Shown in pieces: positions 1-9,933 of a DNA stretch of 64,000 bases. The stretch comes from Desulfatibacillum aliphaticivorans DSM 15576. GTDB taxonomy: Bacteria; Desulfobacterota; Desulfobacteria; Desulfobacterales; Desulfatibacillaceae. Position 1 is the stretch's first letter. Each line of letters starts with the position of its first letter. Both the position numbers and the translations under genes were made by a program. The stretch covers positions 141,312 through 205,311 of the forward strand of contig NZ_AUCT01000011.1 of assembly GCF_000429905.1 (NCBI RefSeq). The letters run 5' to 3'. The notes under the pieces are model-generated. The model was not told where the DNA came from. It was given only the letters and a program-made list of their open reading frames with translations, and made no database searches.

Positions 1-1
1 A

Positions 2-784
2 GGTTCAAGCGGGATCGGATTGTGCACGGCGGAATCCCTGGTCAGGGAAGGCGCCAGCGTCTGCCTGTTCGCCCGCAATGAGGAAAAATTAAAGGACGCG
101 GCCGAACACGTGGGTTCGCTTTGCCGGGAGGGCTGCAAGGCGGCGTTTTACTCCGTGGACGTTTCGGACAACTCCCAGGTGCGGGAAGTCATGGACAAGG
201 CGGCGGTGGAGTTTGGAGTCCCGGATATATTGATCAACTGCGCGGGCCGGGCAAAGCCCAGGGTTTTCGAGGAAGTATCCTACGAGCAGTTCGACGAAAC
301 CATGAAAATCAACCTCTACGGCGCAAGGAACGTTATTGCGGCCGTCCTGCCCTACATGCGGGGAAGAGGCGGGCACATCGTCAATACGGCCTCCGTGGCC
401 GGGCTTATAGGCGTATTCGGCTATACGGACTATTGCGCGTCCAAATTCGGGATTATCGGCTTTTCCGAGGCGCTTCGCAGCGAACTGGACGGCCAGGGCA
501 TAGGCGTTTCGGTCCTGTGCCCCCCGGACACGGACACTCCAGGGCTTGCGGAGGAGAACCTCACCAAGCCGCTGGAGACCCTGGCCATCTCGGAAAGCGC
601 CTGCGTGCTGTCAGCCGATAAGGTGGCCCAGGCCTTGATCAACGGCGTCAAAAAGAAAAAATTTCTGATCATACCGGGTTTGGACGGAAAAATGTCCTGG
701 CTGGCCAAGCGCCTGGCGCCGGGGCTTGTGGACTGGATTATGAAAAGGGCGATTAAAAAAGCCCGGAAAGGTAAACAGCCTTGA
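2..784 (+). CDS. 3-ketodihydrosphingosine reductase-like SDR (5' end outside window)
   Basis: Short-chain dehydrogenase/reductase, probably NADPH-dependent reduction of a 3-keto group. The reading frame is open to the window edge and encodes GSSGIGLC at the very start, the end of the TGxxxGIG nucleotide-binding motif. The true start is therefore just upstream and the TTG at 20 is not the start. Also visible are NCAG, the catalytic Ser in NTASVAG and YCASK (Tyr/Lys). The segment PPDTDTPG followed by EEN.TKPLET..IS is characteristic of the 3-ketodihydrosphingosine reductase (KDSR/Tsc10) subfamily, and the C-terminus is basic and hydrophobic as in membrane-associated members. Substrate is inferred from family; a generic 3-ketoacyl-type lipid reductase is the alternative. 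The next frame begins at its stop codon. Confidence 0.85.
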   Translation, partial: GSSGIGLCTAESLVREGASVCLFARNEEKLKDAAEHVGSLCREGCKAAFYSVDVSDNSQVREVMDKAAVEFGVPDILINCAGRAKPRVFEEVSYEQFDETMKINLYGARNVIAAVLPYMRGRGGHIVNTASVAGLIGVFGYTDYCASKFGIIGFSEALRSELDGQGIGVSVLCPPDTDTPGLAEENLTKPLETLAISESACVLSADKVAQALINGVKKKKFLIIPGLDGKMSWLAKRLAPGLVDWIMKRAIKKARKGKQP

Positions 785-816
785 CGCGCCCAACGTGTAA
801 GATCAAAGCTGCGGCA

Positions 817-1815
817 ATGCGGACCTCTCCCTTACGCATTCTGTCCGCCGTTTTTTGCCTGACCGCCGTCCTTTTGTTCCAGGCGTGCTCCCACCACGTT
901 CCCATCAAACCCGAAACGCCTTTCATCTGCTACCGAGCGGCGGTGCAAAATGGAGACGCCCTGGAACGACTGGCCCCCGTGTTCCAGGCCTGGGGCGCGG
1001 ACAAAGCGCATAACAGGATCGGCCGGCCCAAGTCCTTTTTGGACGCAAATAAAAAGCCGCAGGTCTACACGGATTCCGGGGAGCCGGTTTTTTTCGTCCG
1101 GCAAACCCAATTCTCCACATCCAAGGGCGACTACACCAATTTGGTTTATCGGATTCATTTTTCCAAGATTCCCTATTCCCTGATTCCTTTCACTCTCACG
1201 GCCGGTAAAAATGCAGGGCTGCTGGTCGTGATCACCCTGAACCAAGAGGAACGCCCGGTTCTCGTCACTACAGTGCACACCTGCGGCTGCTACCTTTCCA
1301 TCATCCCAACAACCCATCTTCCGAAGGAATGCCTGCCGGAGGGTTGGGAAGACGCGCCGCAAAGGGTTTATGGAGAAACCCATCCGGCCCTGCTGCATTA
1401 CTCACCGGACCAGGGCCAGCGGCTGCTGATTGAGTTGCGGCCTGAAATTCATCGGGTTATGAACGTTCGCGCGGTTAACGAGCGGGAATTGGATGCATGC
1501 AACGATTCATTGGAGGAAGCCCCCATCATTGCAGCCGACAGCTTGCGGGAACTGGAGATTGCCGGGGGAGGAAGCGTAAGTTTTTTCCATGAAAGCGGGG
1601 TGAGGAAAGGGTTTGTAAAAAACTCCGTCAAGCCGTGGGAAAGCCTGCTCATGAGTTGGATGGCTTTGGACTTGTTTGTGGGTTCGGACAAGGCGTATTC
1701 GGACTCCATGGTCAAGGACAATCCTTTTTACACGAGCTTAAAGCCATGGAACCGGCAAAAGTCCAACATGCTGCGGTTTCCGGACTTTCTCAGGTTTTGG
1801 GGCTATGATTTATAG
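817..1815 (+). CDS. Predicted lipoprotein of unknown function
   Basis: I do not recognise the family. The ATG at 817 gives a short basic start (MRTSPLR), a hydrophobic stretch and LLFQAC, a slightly atypical lipobox with Cys at about residue 24, so an envelope lipoprotein is likely. An upstream TTG at 781, overlapping the SDR stop, would add 12 residues ahead of the signal peptide and is less likely. The mature part (about 310 residues) has no repeats or obvious catalytic motif; a Cys pair in HTCGCYL is notable. It lies 32 bp after the SDR gene and may be co-transcribed with it. Confidence 0.7.
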   Translation: MRTSPLRILSAVFCLTAVLLFQACSHHVPIKPETPFICYRAAVQNGDALERLAPVFQAWGADKAHNRIGRPKSFLDANKKPQVYTDSGEPVFFVRQTQFSTSKGDYTNLVYRIHFSKIPYSLIPFTLTAGKNAGLLVVITLNQEERPVLVTTVHTCGCYLSIIPTTHLPKECLPEGWEDAPQRVYGETHPALLHYSPDQGQRLLIELRPEIHRVMNVRAVNERELDACNDSLEEAPIIAADSLRELEIAGGGSVSFFHESGVRKGFVKNSVKPWESLLMSWMALDLFVGSDKAYSDSMVKDNPFYTSLKPWNRQKSNMLRFPDFLRFWGYDL

Positions 1816-1870
1816 TACGGCAAGCCTTCCGATTTACTCTCATTATTTTCACCTCCGGCTGATCAGGGAA

Positions 1871-1900
1871 TTGACATCGAGGCCAAACCTTGTTTAGTCT
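1871..1900 (+). promoter_or_regulatory. Possible sigma-70 promoter for the hybrid kinase
   Basis: A perfect TTGACA at 1871-1876 is followed after 18 bp by TAGTCT. The -10 match is modest. It sits in the gap between the lipoprotein and the kinase, about 60 bp before the kinase ATG. Confidence 0.35.
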
Positions 1901-1960
1901 TGCTCGGGATATTTTACACTGCGACAACATGGCATTAGGGAATTGGGGGGACAAAAACAA

Positions 1961-3874
<1,914 letters not shown>

Positions 3875-4050
3875 TGTCTGTCCATAAATCCTGGATTTCC
3901 CAGGCTGGATAGGACTTTGATCAGCATTCGTTCTTTTTCCGCTGGCCGTCGTAGCCACGCACTGTGATTTTCATGTCCCAAAGCTATAGATCGCAGGTTT
4001 TCGGGCGCACCTGCCCTGTGGAAGATGATTCCTGCAATCCAGATGCCGGT

Positions 4051-4380
4051 TTAAGCTGCTTGTTTTTTCAACTCTGCCCTTGCCAGGGTGAGCAAGTTCG
4101 CCGCCGTCACCGACGGCCCAGACATAACTTTGAAAGAACTCCCATCCTTTCCAGGTGCAGCGCCCCAATCCAAAACTGCGCTTGAGCCAGGATATTCCGG
4201 ACTCGATGCCTGCACGGAATTTCCTGAGTCTTTTGTGTACGTACTCGCTGAGGCGCATGTCCGCCACTTTGATGCCGCGCCTTTTGGCGAAACAAAGGTC
4301 CTTCACGCCCCTTTTTTTTGGCCTCATCGACATTGTCCGTAGATGCAAAACCGCCGTCAAATCCATGCCGTTTGAATAAT
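4051..4380 (-). pseudogene. Degraded DDE transposase (C-terminal remnant, IS4/IS5-ISNCY type)
   Basis: The minus strand carries the end of a DDE transposase broken into three frames. One frame reads HGFDGGFASTDNVDEAKKKG. After an A-run (about 4312-4320) a second frame continues VKDLCFAKRRGIKVADM ... ESGISWLKRSFGLGRCTWKG ... FQSYVWAV. After a further shift near 4106-4112 a third frame ends in VTAANLLTLARAELKKQAA and a stop. Together they match the usual end of such transposases, including the WLKR..GL.RCTWKG..F.SYVW signature. The N-terminal two thirds is absent, with a stop just upstream. This is a dead IS remnant; the exact IS family is not certain. Confidence 0.75.
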
Positions 4381-4799
4381 CATCCTTCCTTAGCGCCTGG
4401 TGAATGCAAATTTTTTGCAAAAAAACGTAACCCGTGAAAACAGGCTGACGACTCATTGAACAGAAGGCCTATCCGGATTCAGGTTTTCAGGGTCTGGTTC
4501 CTTTCAGCCGGATGATTTGGCTGCTCCGGCGGGAAATTTGCAAGGCAGGCATGCAGCCATTGCGGCCGAGCAAAAATAATGGCGTTACTTTAGCTGGTTT
4601 AGGCGCCCGGGCTTCCTTTGCCAAGGGATGTGCGCAACCATTAACGCGTGCAATTTTCAGTTCCCTGTCCCCACCCAGGATGTGTGGGAGCCCGGGCGAT
4701 AACCAAGGAAAATCATGTGTGGTATAGAACCGGAAGCATTGCTGCATGCGGGGTTTTTCTCCGGTGCGGAAAGGGCTGTGTGGGCGGCAGGCGGTTATT
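4381..4799. other. Intergenic stretch without a convincing gene
   Basis: This lies between the transposase remnant and the sigma factor. Only overlapping short frames without family features or ribosome sites are present. It could include the decayed part of the insertion element. I see no clear inverted terminal repeat. Confidence 0.5.
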
Positions 4800-5468
4800 G
4801 TGTTAAAATCGGCATCCACAGAGTGTGAGACGCAAACAGCTTTAGGAGGCGGGCCGAAGTCCAGACCCGCCCCAGGGGCGTCAGGAGGCCGAATCATTAC
4901 CGACGAAGCCCGCATCATTGAAAGAATACTGAATGGGGATGCGAATTCCTTTGAGCATCTGCTTGAGGCCCACTCCCACGTGGTGGCGAGCATCGTGCGC
5001 CGCCGTGTGCCCGAGGACCAGGTGGAGGACGTAGCCCAGGAAGTATTCATCAAAGCGTATAAATCCTTGGCCAACCTGAAAAACAGGGATGGTTTCAGGC
5101 CATGGGTTTCGTCCATTGCGGTCAAGACCTGTTGCGACTTTTGGCGAAAGCGCTATAAATCCAAGGAGGTCGCCATGACCGCCCTGGCGCGGGAGCATCA
5201 CGACTGGCTGGACAAGATCTATGCGGAGGAATCCACAGCCGACTTTGAAAGCCTGTGCGCCCAAAAGGAAGCCAGGGAGGTGCTGGACGCCGCACTGGCC
5301 CGTTTATCCCCCAAAGACCGCATGGTAGTGGAGCTTGTCTACCTGGAGGGGATGACCGGGCGGGAAGCGGCCAAAATCCTTAAATGGACGACGGCCAATG
5401 TGAAAGTCAGATGTTACAGGGCCAGAAAAAAATTGGAAAACGTTTTGCTGGAAAGGCATAACGGATAA
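4800..5468 (+). CDS. ECF-type RNA polymerase sigma factor
   Basis: Extracytoplasmic-function sigma-70. Region 2 is visible (IIERILNGDANSFEHLL ... DQVEDVAQEVFIKAYKSL ... WVSSIAVKTCCDFWRKR). Region 4 has its helix-turn-helix (LSPKDRMVVELVYLEGMTGREAAKILKWTTANVKVRCYRARKKL). The start is uncertain. The GTG at 4800 (after AGGCGG) or an ATG at 4746 leaves 33-50 residues not normally present in the family. The conserved domain begins exactly at an ATT at 4896 that sits 7 bp after a perfect AGGAGG. It is followed by a small membrane protein (12 bp gap) and a CpxP/Spy-like protein, the usual layout of an ECF/anti-sigma stress module. Confidence 0.88.
   Translation: MLKSASTECETQTALGGGPKSRPAPGASGGRIITDEARIIERILNGDANSFEHLLEAHSHVVASIVRRRVPEDQVEDVAQEVFIKAYKSLANLKNRDGFRPWVSSIAVKTCCDFWRKRYKSKEVAMTALAREHHDWLDKIYAEESTADFESLCAQKEAREVLDAALARLSPKDRMVVELVYLEGMTGREAAKILKWTTANVKVRCYRARKKLENVLLERHNG
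4883..4898 (+). promoter_or_regulatory. Perfect Shine-Dalgarno leading to a possible ATT start of the ECF sigma gene
   Basis: AGGAGG at 4883-4888, a 7-bp spacer and ATT at 4896. The ATT is in frame with the sigma factor and coincides with the N-terminal border of sigma region 2. No ATG, GTG or TTG lies at a suitable distance. If real it is a rare non-canonical start like that of infC. Confidence 0.35.
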
Positions 5469-5480
5469 GCAGGAGGCGGT

Positions 5481-5810
5481 ATGGAACAGAAAAACAAGGA
5501 TTGGGAAAAGACAAGATCCATCCTATCCGCTGTACACCGGAACAGGGAGGAGGCCGCCCTTAGCCCGCAGTGGCAAAGCCGGGTTATGGACGCCGTTAGA
5601 ACATTGCCCCGCAAGGAGGCGGTGGAAGAACGGCCCTCCGTGATGCTGGAACGCATGGTCTGGCGCTTTGCCCCGGTGGCCTGCGTTCTGATTGCGGCCA
5701 TGACGTTGGTTCTGTTAAGCCAGGATTTTACCCCCCAATACGGGTTGGTGGAAGCCATGATGGACGACTCCCTGGGTAACTTGCTGGTCCAGACCATACA
5801 AATGCAATAA
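5481..5810 (+). CDS. Small single-pass membrane protein, candidate anti-sigma factor
   Basis: 109 residues, ATG 10 bp after AGGAGG. About 60 cytosolic-type residues (ILSAVHRN ... LSPQWQSRVMDAVRTLPRK) precede one membrane segment at about 63-82 (FAPVACVLIAAMTLVLL) and a short outer tail. Size, topology and position directly after an ECF sigma gene suggest an anti-sigma factor. No zinc-binding HxxxCxxC motif is present, so this is not a ZAS-type anti-sigma and the role is inferred from context only. The spacing to the next gene is 13 bp, so it is one operon. Confidence 0.65.
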   Translation: MEQKNKDWEKTRSILSAVHRNREEAALSPQWQSRVMDAVRTLPRKEAVEERPSVMLERMVWRFAPVACVLIAAMTLVLLSQDFTPQYGLVEAMMDDSLGNLLVQTIQMQ

Positions 5811-5823
5811 CAGGATAAGGATT

Positions 5824-6438
5824 ATGAAACCGATAAAACTGTATGCCGGGCTTTTCCTGGTTTTCTTCCTGGGAGCCCTAGCAGGAGGGCTTGGCATGGG
5901 CATGTACCAGAAACACCAGCGGGCTTCGTTTTTTGAGGAACGCCAGGGCAAGCACCTGAAATTCGTATTAGAGCGCTTGACCGAGGATCTGGACCTGACT
6001 CAGGAGCAGCAGATCCGGATTAAAAGCATTCTGGAGGATTTCCGGAAAAACATGATGAACCTGCAAAAGAAGCATTTTCCCGAGATTGACGCCCTGTTCA
6101 AGGAGCATCGCGTTCAAATCAGCAAAGTGCTTAATGAAGAGCAAAGGAGAAAGTTTGAAGAAATCGAAAAGCGCATGATGCGCAGGCCGCCTCCAGGCCC
6201 TCCGGGCAAGGGCGGCCCCAAACCTCCGCCGGGAGATCGCCCTGAGTTTTCAGGCGACAGGCCCCAGCCTCCCAGGGACGGGATGCAGCCTCCGGGCGAC
6301 AGGCCCAAGCCTCCCAGGGGAGGTTTTCAACCTCCCGGGGACGGGCCTCAACCGCCGGACGGAGGGCCTCAGCCTCCTCTCGAGGACGCACAGGAGCCGG
6401 AGGATCAACCCGACGCTCCGCCCGCTTCTGAGGAATAG
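5824..6438 (+). CDS. Membrane-anchored CpxP/Spy-like protein with proline-rich tail
   Basis: 204 residues, ATG close after AGGATAAGG. An N-terminal uncleaved anchor or signal (residues 5-25, LYAGLFLVFFLGALAGGLG) leads to a helical periplasmic domain. That domain carries LTEDLDLTQEQQIRIKSIL and LNEEQRRKFEEIEKRM, the paired LTxEQ-type helices of the CpxP/Spy/heavy-metal-resistance fold. Residues 120-204 are a low-complexity tail of repeated PPGDRP/PPRDG/PPGDGPQPP units ending acidic. It is probably a periplasmic stress sensor or chaperone working with the upstream ECF sigma pair. The proline-rich tail is not typical of Spy or CpxP. Confidence 0.72.
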   Translation: MKPIKLYAGLFLVFFLGALAGGLGMGMYQKHQRASFFEERQGKHLKFVLERLTEDLDLTQEQQIRIKSILEDFRKNMMNLQKKHFPEIDALFKEHRVQISKVLNEEQRRKFEEIEKRMMRRPPPGPPGKGGPKPPPGDRPEFSGDRPQPPRDGMQPPGDRPKPPRGGFQPPGDGPQPPDGGPQPPLEDAQEPEDQPDAPPASEE

Positions 6439-6446
6439 AATCGATC

Positions 6447-6487
6447 AAAACGGGCTTCCGCAAAACGCGGAGGCCCGTTTTTTTTGC
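6447..6487 (+). terminator. Rho-independent terminator of the ECF operon
   Basis: A GC-rich stem ACGGGCTTCCGC / GCGGAGGCCCGT with loop AAAAC is followed by eight T, 10 bp after the CpxP-like stop. Confidence 0.85.
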
Positions 6488-6523
6488 ACGCCTTAAAAAG
6501 CATCCTAAACAACAAGGCTTATT

Positions 6524-6642
6524 GAAATCCATAAATTTCAAATAGTTCCGTATGCATTCCCACGCGAAGCATGGGAACGAGTCTTTGGACGCCGCTTTCG
6601 CCCGCCGTCCTACTAAGACTCCTGCAATCTCTCCCGGCCGCG
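6524..6642. repeat. Dispersed repeat block, copy 1 (partner at 13521)
   Basis: The block contains TATGCATTCCCACGCG and AGCATGGGAACGAGTCTTT, a hairpin of the common GTTCCCA...TGGGAAC type. About 115 bp here match the block starting near 13521 with scattered substitutions, including the flanking ATTTCA...TAGTT and the downstream CGCCGTTTCCGCCCG-like part. Intergenic, non-coding. Confidence 0.75.
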
Positions 6643-6695
6643 CCTTTTGTTGCTAAAGCAACACGGCGCCATACTGCCGTTGCCTGGGCCGCCCT

Positions 6696-6856
6696 GCGAG
6701 GAGACCTCGCAACTACAGCACGCGGGGACCGTGAAACTGCAACGAGGAGACCTCGCAACTACAGCACGCGGGGACCGTGAAACTGCAACGAGGAGACCTC
6801 GCAACTACAGGGCGCGGCAAGCAGCGCCCCTACGGCGCGGAAACCGCGCAACTACG
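6696..6856. repeat. Array of hairpin-AACTAC modules, including a 46-bp tandem repeat
   Basis: A 46-bp unit is present twice (6698-6743, 6744-6789) and partly a third time. Each unit begins with an arm CGAGG, AGA, CCTCG followed by CAACTAC. A further module GCGCGG AAA CCGCGC AACTAC lies at 6835-6855. Stems differ between modules (GCGAGG/CCTCGC, GCGCGG/CCGCGC) but stay paired, and the AACTAC tail is constant. The same module family recurs near 7003 (inverted), 11998, 20413, 20750-20816 and 54085. Confidence 0.8.
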
Positions 6857-6969
6857 AAAAAACGGTTTCGAATAAGGCTTTTCGGCCGCAGAACATCTCC
6901 GATATTTACAAACCTTCTGGCCGCCCTTATTGGCCTTACGGCCCCCGGCATTGCATGCCGCGGCTGGCC
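6835..6969. repeat. 135-bp dispersed repeat, copy 1 (partner 20820-20954)
   Basis: It begins in the last hairpin module and continues through GAAAAAACGGTTTCGAATAA, CTTTTCGGCCGCA, GGCCGCCCTTATTGGCCTT and CCCCGGCATTGCATGCC. The copy at 20820 has the same length and order with few changes. Non-coding, same orientation. Confidence 0.8.
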
Positions 6970-7002
6970 GGATCATGGCGCAGAATAATTTGAACCTGAT
7001 TT

Positions 7003-7091
7003 GTAGTTGCAGGGATCGCTCTGCACAGGTCGCACGCAGCGCGTCCCATGGGCGCCCGGACCTCAAACATCAAAAGCAAGTTTGATCCCAG
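7003..7091. repeat. Inverted hairpin module and degenerate palindrome-family end
   Basis: GTAGTT followed by a GCAG...CTGC hairpin (7003-7024) is the module in reverse orientation. At 7062-7091, CTCAAACATCAAAAGCAAGTTTGATCCC is a degenerate copy of the CTCAAACGTCAAACGTAGAT family found elsewhere in the window. Confidence 0.5.
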
Positions 7092-7097
7092 TCTTGC

Positions 7098-9695
7098 TTA
7101 GGAGTCCAGGACCTTGCGGAGGGAGCTTGCCATGACGTGCATGGAAATGGGTTTGATGAGGAATTCGGTGAGGCCGAAGTCCCGGATTCTTTCGTCGGAA
7201 ATTTGGTCGCTGAATCCGGTGCACAGCAGGATGGGCATGTCGGGTCTGATCTCCCGTATTTTTACGGCAAGCTCAAAACCGGTCATGTGGGGCATGGTCA
7301 TGTCGGTCAGCAAAAGGTCATGGGCGCGGGGAGCGTCTTTGAAGGCCTCCAGCGCTTCCTGGGAGGATTGGAACGGAGTCACCTTGTAGCCCAGCTTCTT
7401 CAGCATGCGATGGGTCATGTCCAGGATAGCCTCTTCATCCTCCACCAGCATAATCCGTTCGTCGCCTTTTTGCATTAAGGCGCTGGGAATGAAAGGAACG
7501 TCCCGGGTCTGGCTTTCCATAACCGGAATAAACACGTCGAACACCGTGCCCCGGCCTGGCGAGCTTTGCACCCGGATCTCCCCCCGGTGCTTGGTTACGA
7601 TGGCGTGAGCCACGGCCAGGCCCATGCCTGTGCCCTCCCCTATGGGCTTGGTGGTGAAGTAGGGCTCAAAAATGCGTTCCTGGATTTCCGGCGGCATGCC
7701 CTCGCCTGTGTCGCTGATGGACAGCCAGGCGTACCGGCCCGATTGGATGGATGATGCGGGGGACAAGTCCTTCTCTTTCAGTTGGGTCTCCTTAAGAGTC
7801 ACCTCCAGCACTCCGCCGGTCTGGCGCATGACCTGATAGGCGTTGGTGCACAGGTTCATGACCACCTGGTGCATCTGGGTGGGATCGGCCATGACCGAGC
7901 CGCAACTCAGGTCAATGTCCTTGTGAATCTGAATGGTGGCGGGCAGGGTGGCCCGAATCAGGTTCAGGACGTCCGAGACGATGGGCGCCAGGGCCACCAG
8001 TTGGGGCTTTTCCTCGGACTTGCGGCTGAAGGTAAGAATCTGGCTGACCAGTTCCTTGGCCCTGCGGGCGGCCTTCAGCACTTCGCTCAAATCCCGGACC
8101 GCGGCTTTGTCGCCCTTCAGGGTGTCGCGAAGCATTTCCGTGTATCCAATGATTGGGGACAGAATATTGTTGAAGTCGTGGGCGATTCCGCCGGCCAGGG
8201 TGCCGATGGCCTCCATTTTGTGGGACTGACGCAGTTGGCGCTCCAAACGGAGCTTTTCCATTTCCGCAAATTTGCGTTCGGTCACGTCTTCCACAAAGCA
8301 CTGGAATCCGATGGGCGTCCTTTTGTCGTCTTGGGAATATCCCATCAGCATTTCCGAGGTGACCACGATCCACATTATCTTCCCCACGGAATCTCGAATG
8401 CGCGCCTGCAGATAAGGAGTGGTGCGAACGCCTGATGCAGCGTCCTCCATGGCGCGGATGATTTTAGGCAAATCCTCGGGGTGGACGATCTGGTAAAACT
8501 GCCGCCCCAGCATGTCCGCGCTCCGGTAGCCGGTCATCTGCAGGACTTTTTTGTTCATGTAGGTGAACTTGCCGTGCAAGTCCACGGTAAACATGCCCAC
8601 CGGGGCCTTTTCCACAAATTCACGAAACCGCTCCTCGCTTTTCCGGAGGGCGGCTTCCGCGCCTTTTCTGTCTGAAATGTCGCGGGAGGAGCCGATGAAC
8701 CCGGCGGGATTCCCATTGTCGTCCAGGTACAGGCTGGCGACGGTTTCCACCCAGACGGAGCCGCCGTTCTTGTGCAGCATTTCCGTTTCCAGGGCCACTG
8801 ACTGGGTGAATTTTCTCTCGGCCAGACGGGTCAACACGCTCACGGCGTTGTTCAGGCTATCGGCGATCATCATGCTTTCAATGGACTTGTCCGCCAGCTC
8901 CTCAGGCGTAAACCCTTGCAACAGACGGATTCCCGGGCTTACGTACGTCAAACGGAAATCCAGGTCCGTGGTCCAGATGACGTCCTTCATGTTCCTGGTC
9001 AACAGCTCGTACAAAGACTGGCTTTTTCGTAAAGCCTCCTCCACCTGGATGCGCAGGGAGATGCTGTTCTTTAAAAAAACCTTTTCCTCCAAAAGTTTGC
9101 GATGCTGCTCCTCCATTTCCGTTTGATACCAATAGCGCGAGAGCTCCGAGGCGCAGGAAATCGCGCTAATAATGACAAAGCAAAGAAAAAAACGCAGCAA
9201 AAAGCCTTCGGTGTATTGGTGGGAATTCAGCAGATTCCAGGGATCCAGCATGATCCAGGTAATCAGCGCCAGGGATCCAAGCGTCCAGAGCAAGCCCTCG
9301 CCTCTTCCGGACAAAAAGAAAAAGGTGGGAGGCAGAATCAAAGCCCATAAGGCCATGGCGCCCTGGTCTCCCCCGTTCCAAGCCGCCTCTCCGAACAGAA
9401 CCAGCAAGAGGACGAAAACAGTTCTGTATATAAGGGCCTTTTTTGCAGGCCGGTTGATAAAAAACAGGCCAAGAAAACATCCGGTCACAGCGGCTAAAGC
9501 GGGCAAAGCGGCATTGTAGGCGCCGTTTAAAAGATCCTGAATTCCAAAACCCAGCACAACCCCGCCTGCGGCTATAAGAAACACCACCAAAAACAGCTTG
9601 ATTCTGGCCTGGGAGTAATTGGTCTCCCATTCCAAGGAGGTTGGCAGTATCCTTTGAAAAAAGGTTTGAATCTTTTTTCCCGCAAGACGGATCAT
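7098..9695 (-). CDS. Membrane PAS-PAS hybrid sensor histidine kinase with receiver
   Basis: About 865 residues from the ATG at 9695, which has GGGA 8 bp upstream (the ATG at 9707 is possible; the frame runs further up to 9935 without family features). Order: roughly five or six membrane segments (residues 25-190), a coiled-coil linker, PAS1 (about 215-335, VIWTTDLDFRLTYVSPGI) and PAS2 (about 345-465, GMFTVDLHGKFTYMNKKVL, LVHPED-like HPEDL). Then HisKA with GGIAHDFNN (His near 505), an ATPase with LCTNAYQVM, SDTGEGMP and GEGTGMGLA, and a receiver from about 747 (LVEDEE, LLLTDMTMP, LIKP). It is an orphan kinase, divergent from the ABC transporter. Its receiver resembles that of the kinase at 45379. 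Confidence 0.92.
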   Translation of the reverse strand: MIRLAGKKIQTFFQRILPTSLEWETNYSQARIKLFLVVFLIAAGGVVLGFGIQDLLNGAYNAALPALAAVTGCFLGLFFINRPAKKALIYRTVFVLLLVLFGEAAWNGGDQGAMALWALILPPTFFFLSGRGEGLLWTLGSLALITWIMLDPWNLLNSHQYTEGFLLRFFLCFVIISAISCASELSRYWYQTEMEEQHRKLLEEKVFLKNSISLRIQVEEALRKSQSLYELLTRNMKDVIWTTDLDFRLTYVSPGIRLLQGFTPEELADKSIESMMIADSLNNAVSVLTRLAERKFTQSVALETEMLHKNGGSVWVETVASLYLDDNGNPAGFIGSSRDISDRKGAEAALRKSEERFREFVEKAPVGMFTVDLHGKFTYMNKKVLQMTGYRSADMLGRQFYQIVHPEDLPKIIRAMEDAASGVRTTPYLQARIRDSVGKIMWIVVTSEMLMGYSQDDKRTPIGFQCFVEDVTERKFAEMEKLRLERQLRQSHKMEAIGTLAGGIAHDFNNILSPIIGYTEMLRDTLKGDKAAVRDLSEVLKAARRAKELVSQILTFSRKSEEKPQLVALAPIVSDVLNLIRATLPATIQIHKDIDLSCGSVMADPTQMHQVVMNLCTNAYQVMRQTGGVLEVTLKETQLKEKDLSPASSIQSGRYAWLSISDTGEGMPPEIQERIFEPYFTTKPIGEGTGMGLAVAHAIVTKHRGEIRVQSSPGRGTVFDVFIPVMESQTRDVPFIPSALMQKGDERIMLVEDEEAILDMTHRMLKKLGYKVTPFQSSQEALEAFKDAPRAHDLLLTDMTMPHMTGFELAVKIREIRPDMPILLCTGFSDQISDERIRDFGLTEFLIKPISMHVMASSLRKVLDS

Positions 9696-9933
9696 AAACG
9701 GTCCCATGTCACGAATGAAGGGGCTTGGCCGGATACCCGAAAGAACAATTTGGGGCGGAGGCGCCCTGCCGCATGACGCATTGATTTTTGATATTTTGGG
9801 GGCAATCTTAAAATCGGCGATTTTAGACTGGGTAATTATAGCACACACCCCGCCCCAGGCAAAGCAGGGGTGGCGAAAGAAAACGCTCTGTGTTAAAACT
9901 CCGTTCGCAAGCGGTAAAAAGATGAGGATCGCC
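9696..9933. promoter_or_regulatory. Divergent intergenic region (hybrid kinase / ABC transporter)
   Basis: 238 bp separate the two divergent starts, so promoters for both must lie here. The middle is AT-rich (TTGATTTTTGATATTTTGGG around 9780-9800, GGTAATTATAGC near 9832-9843). I cannot assign a clear -35/-10 pair. Confidence 0.4.

Noticed and set aside
6698..6811. Short regularly spaced repeats as a CRISPR array
   Set aside because: The 46-bp units are tandem and identical with no unique spacers, and no cas genes are present.
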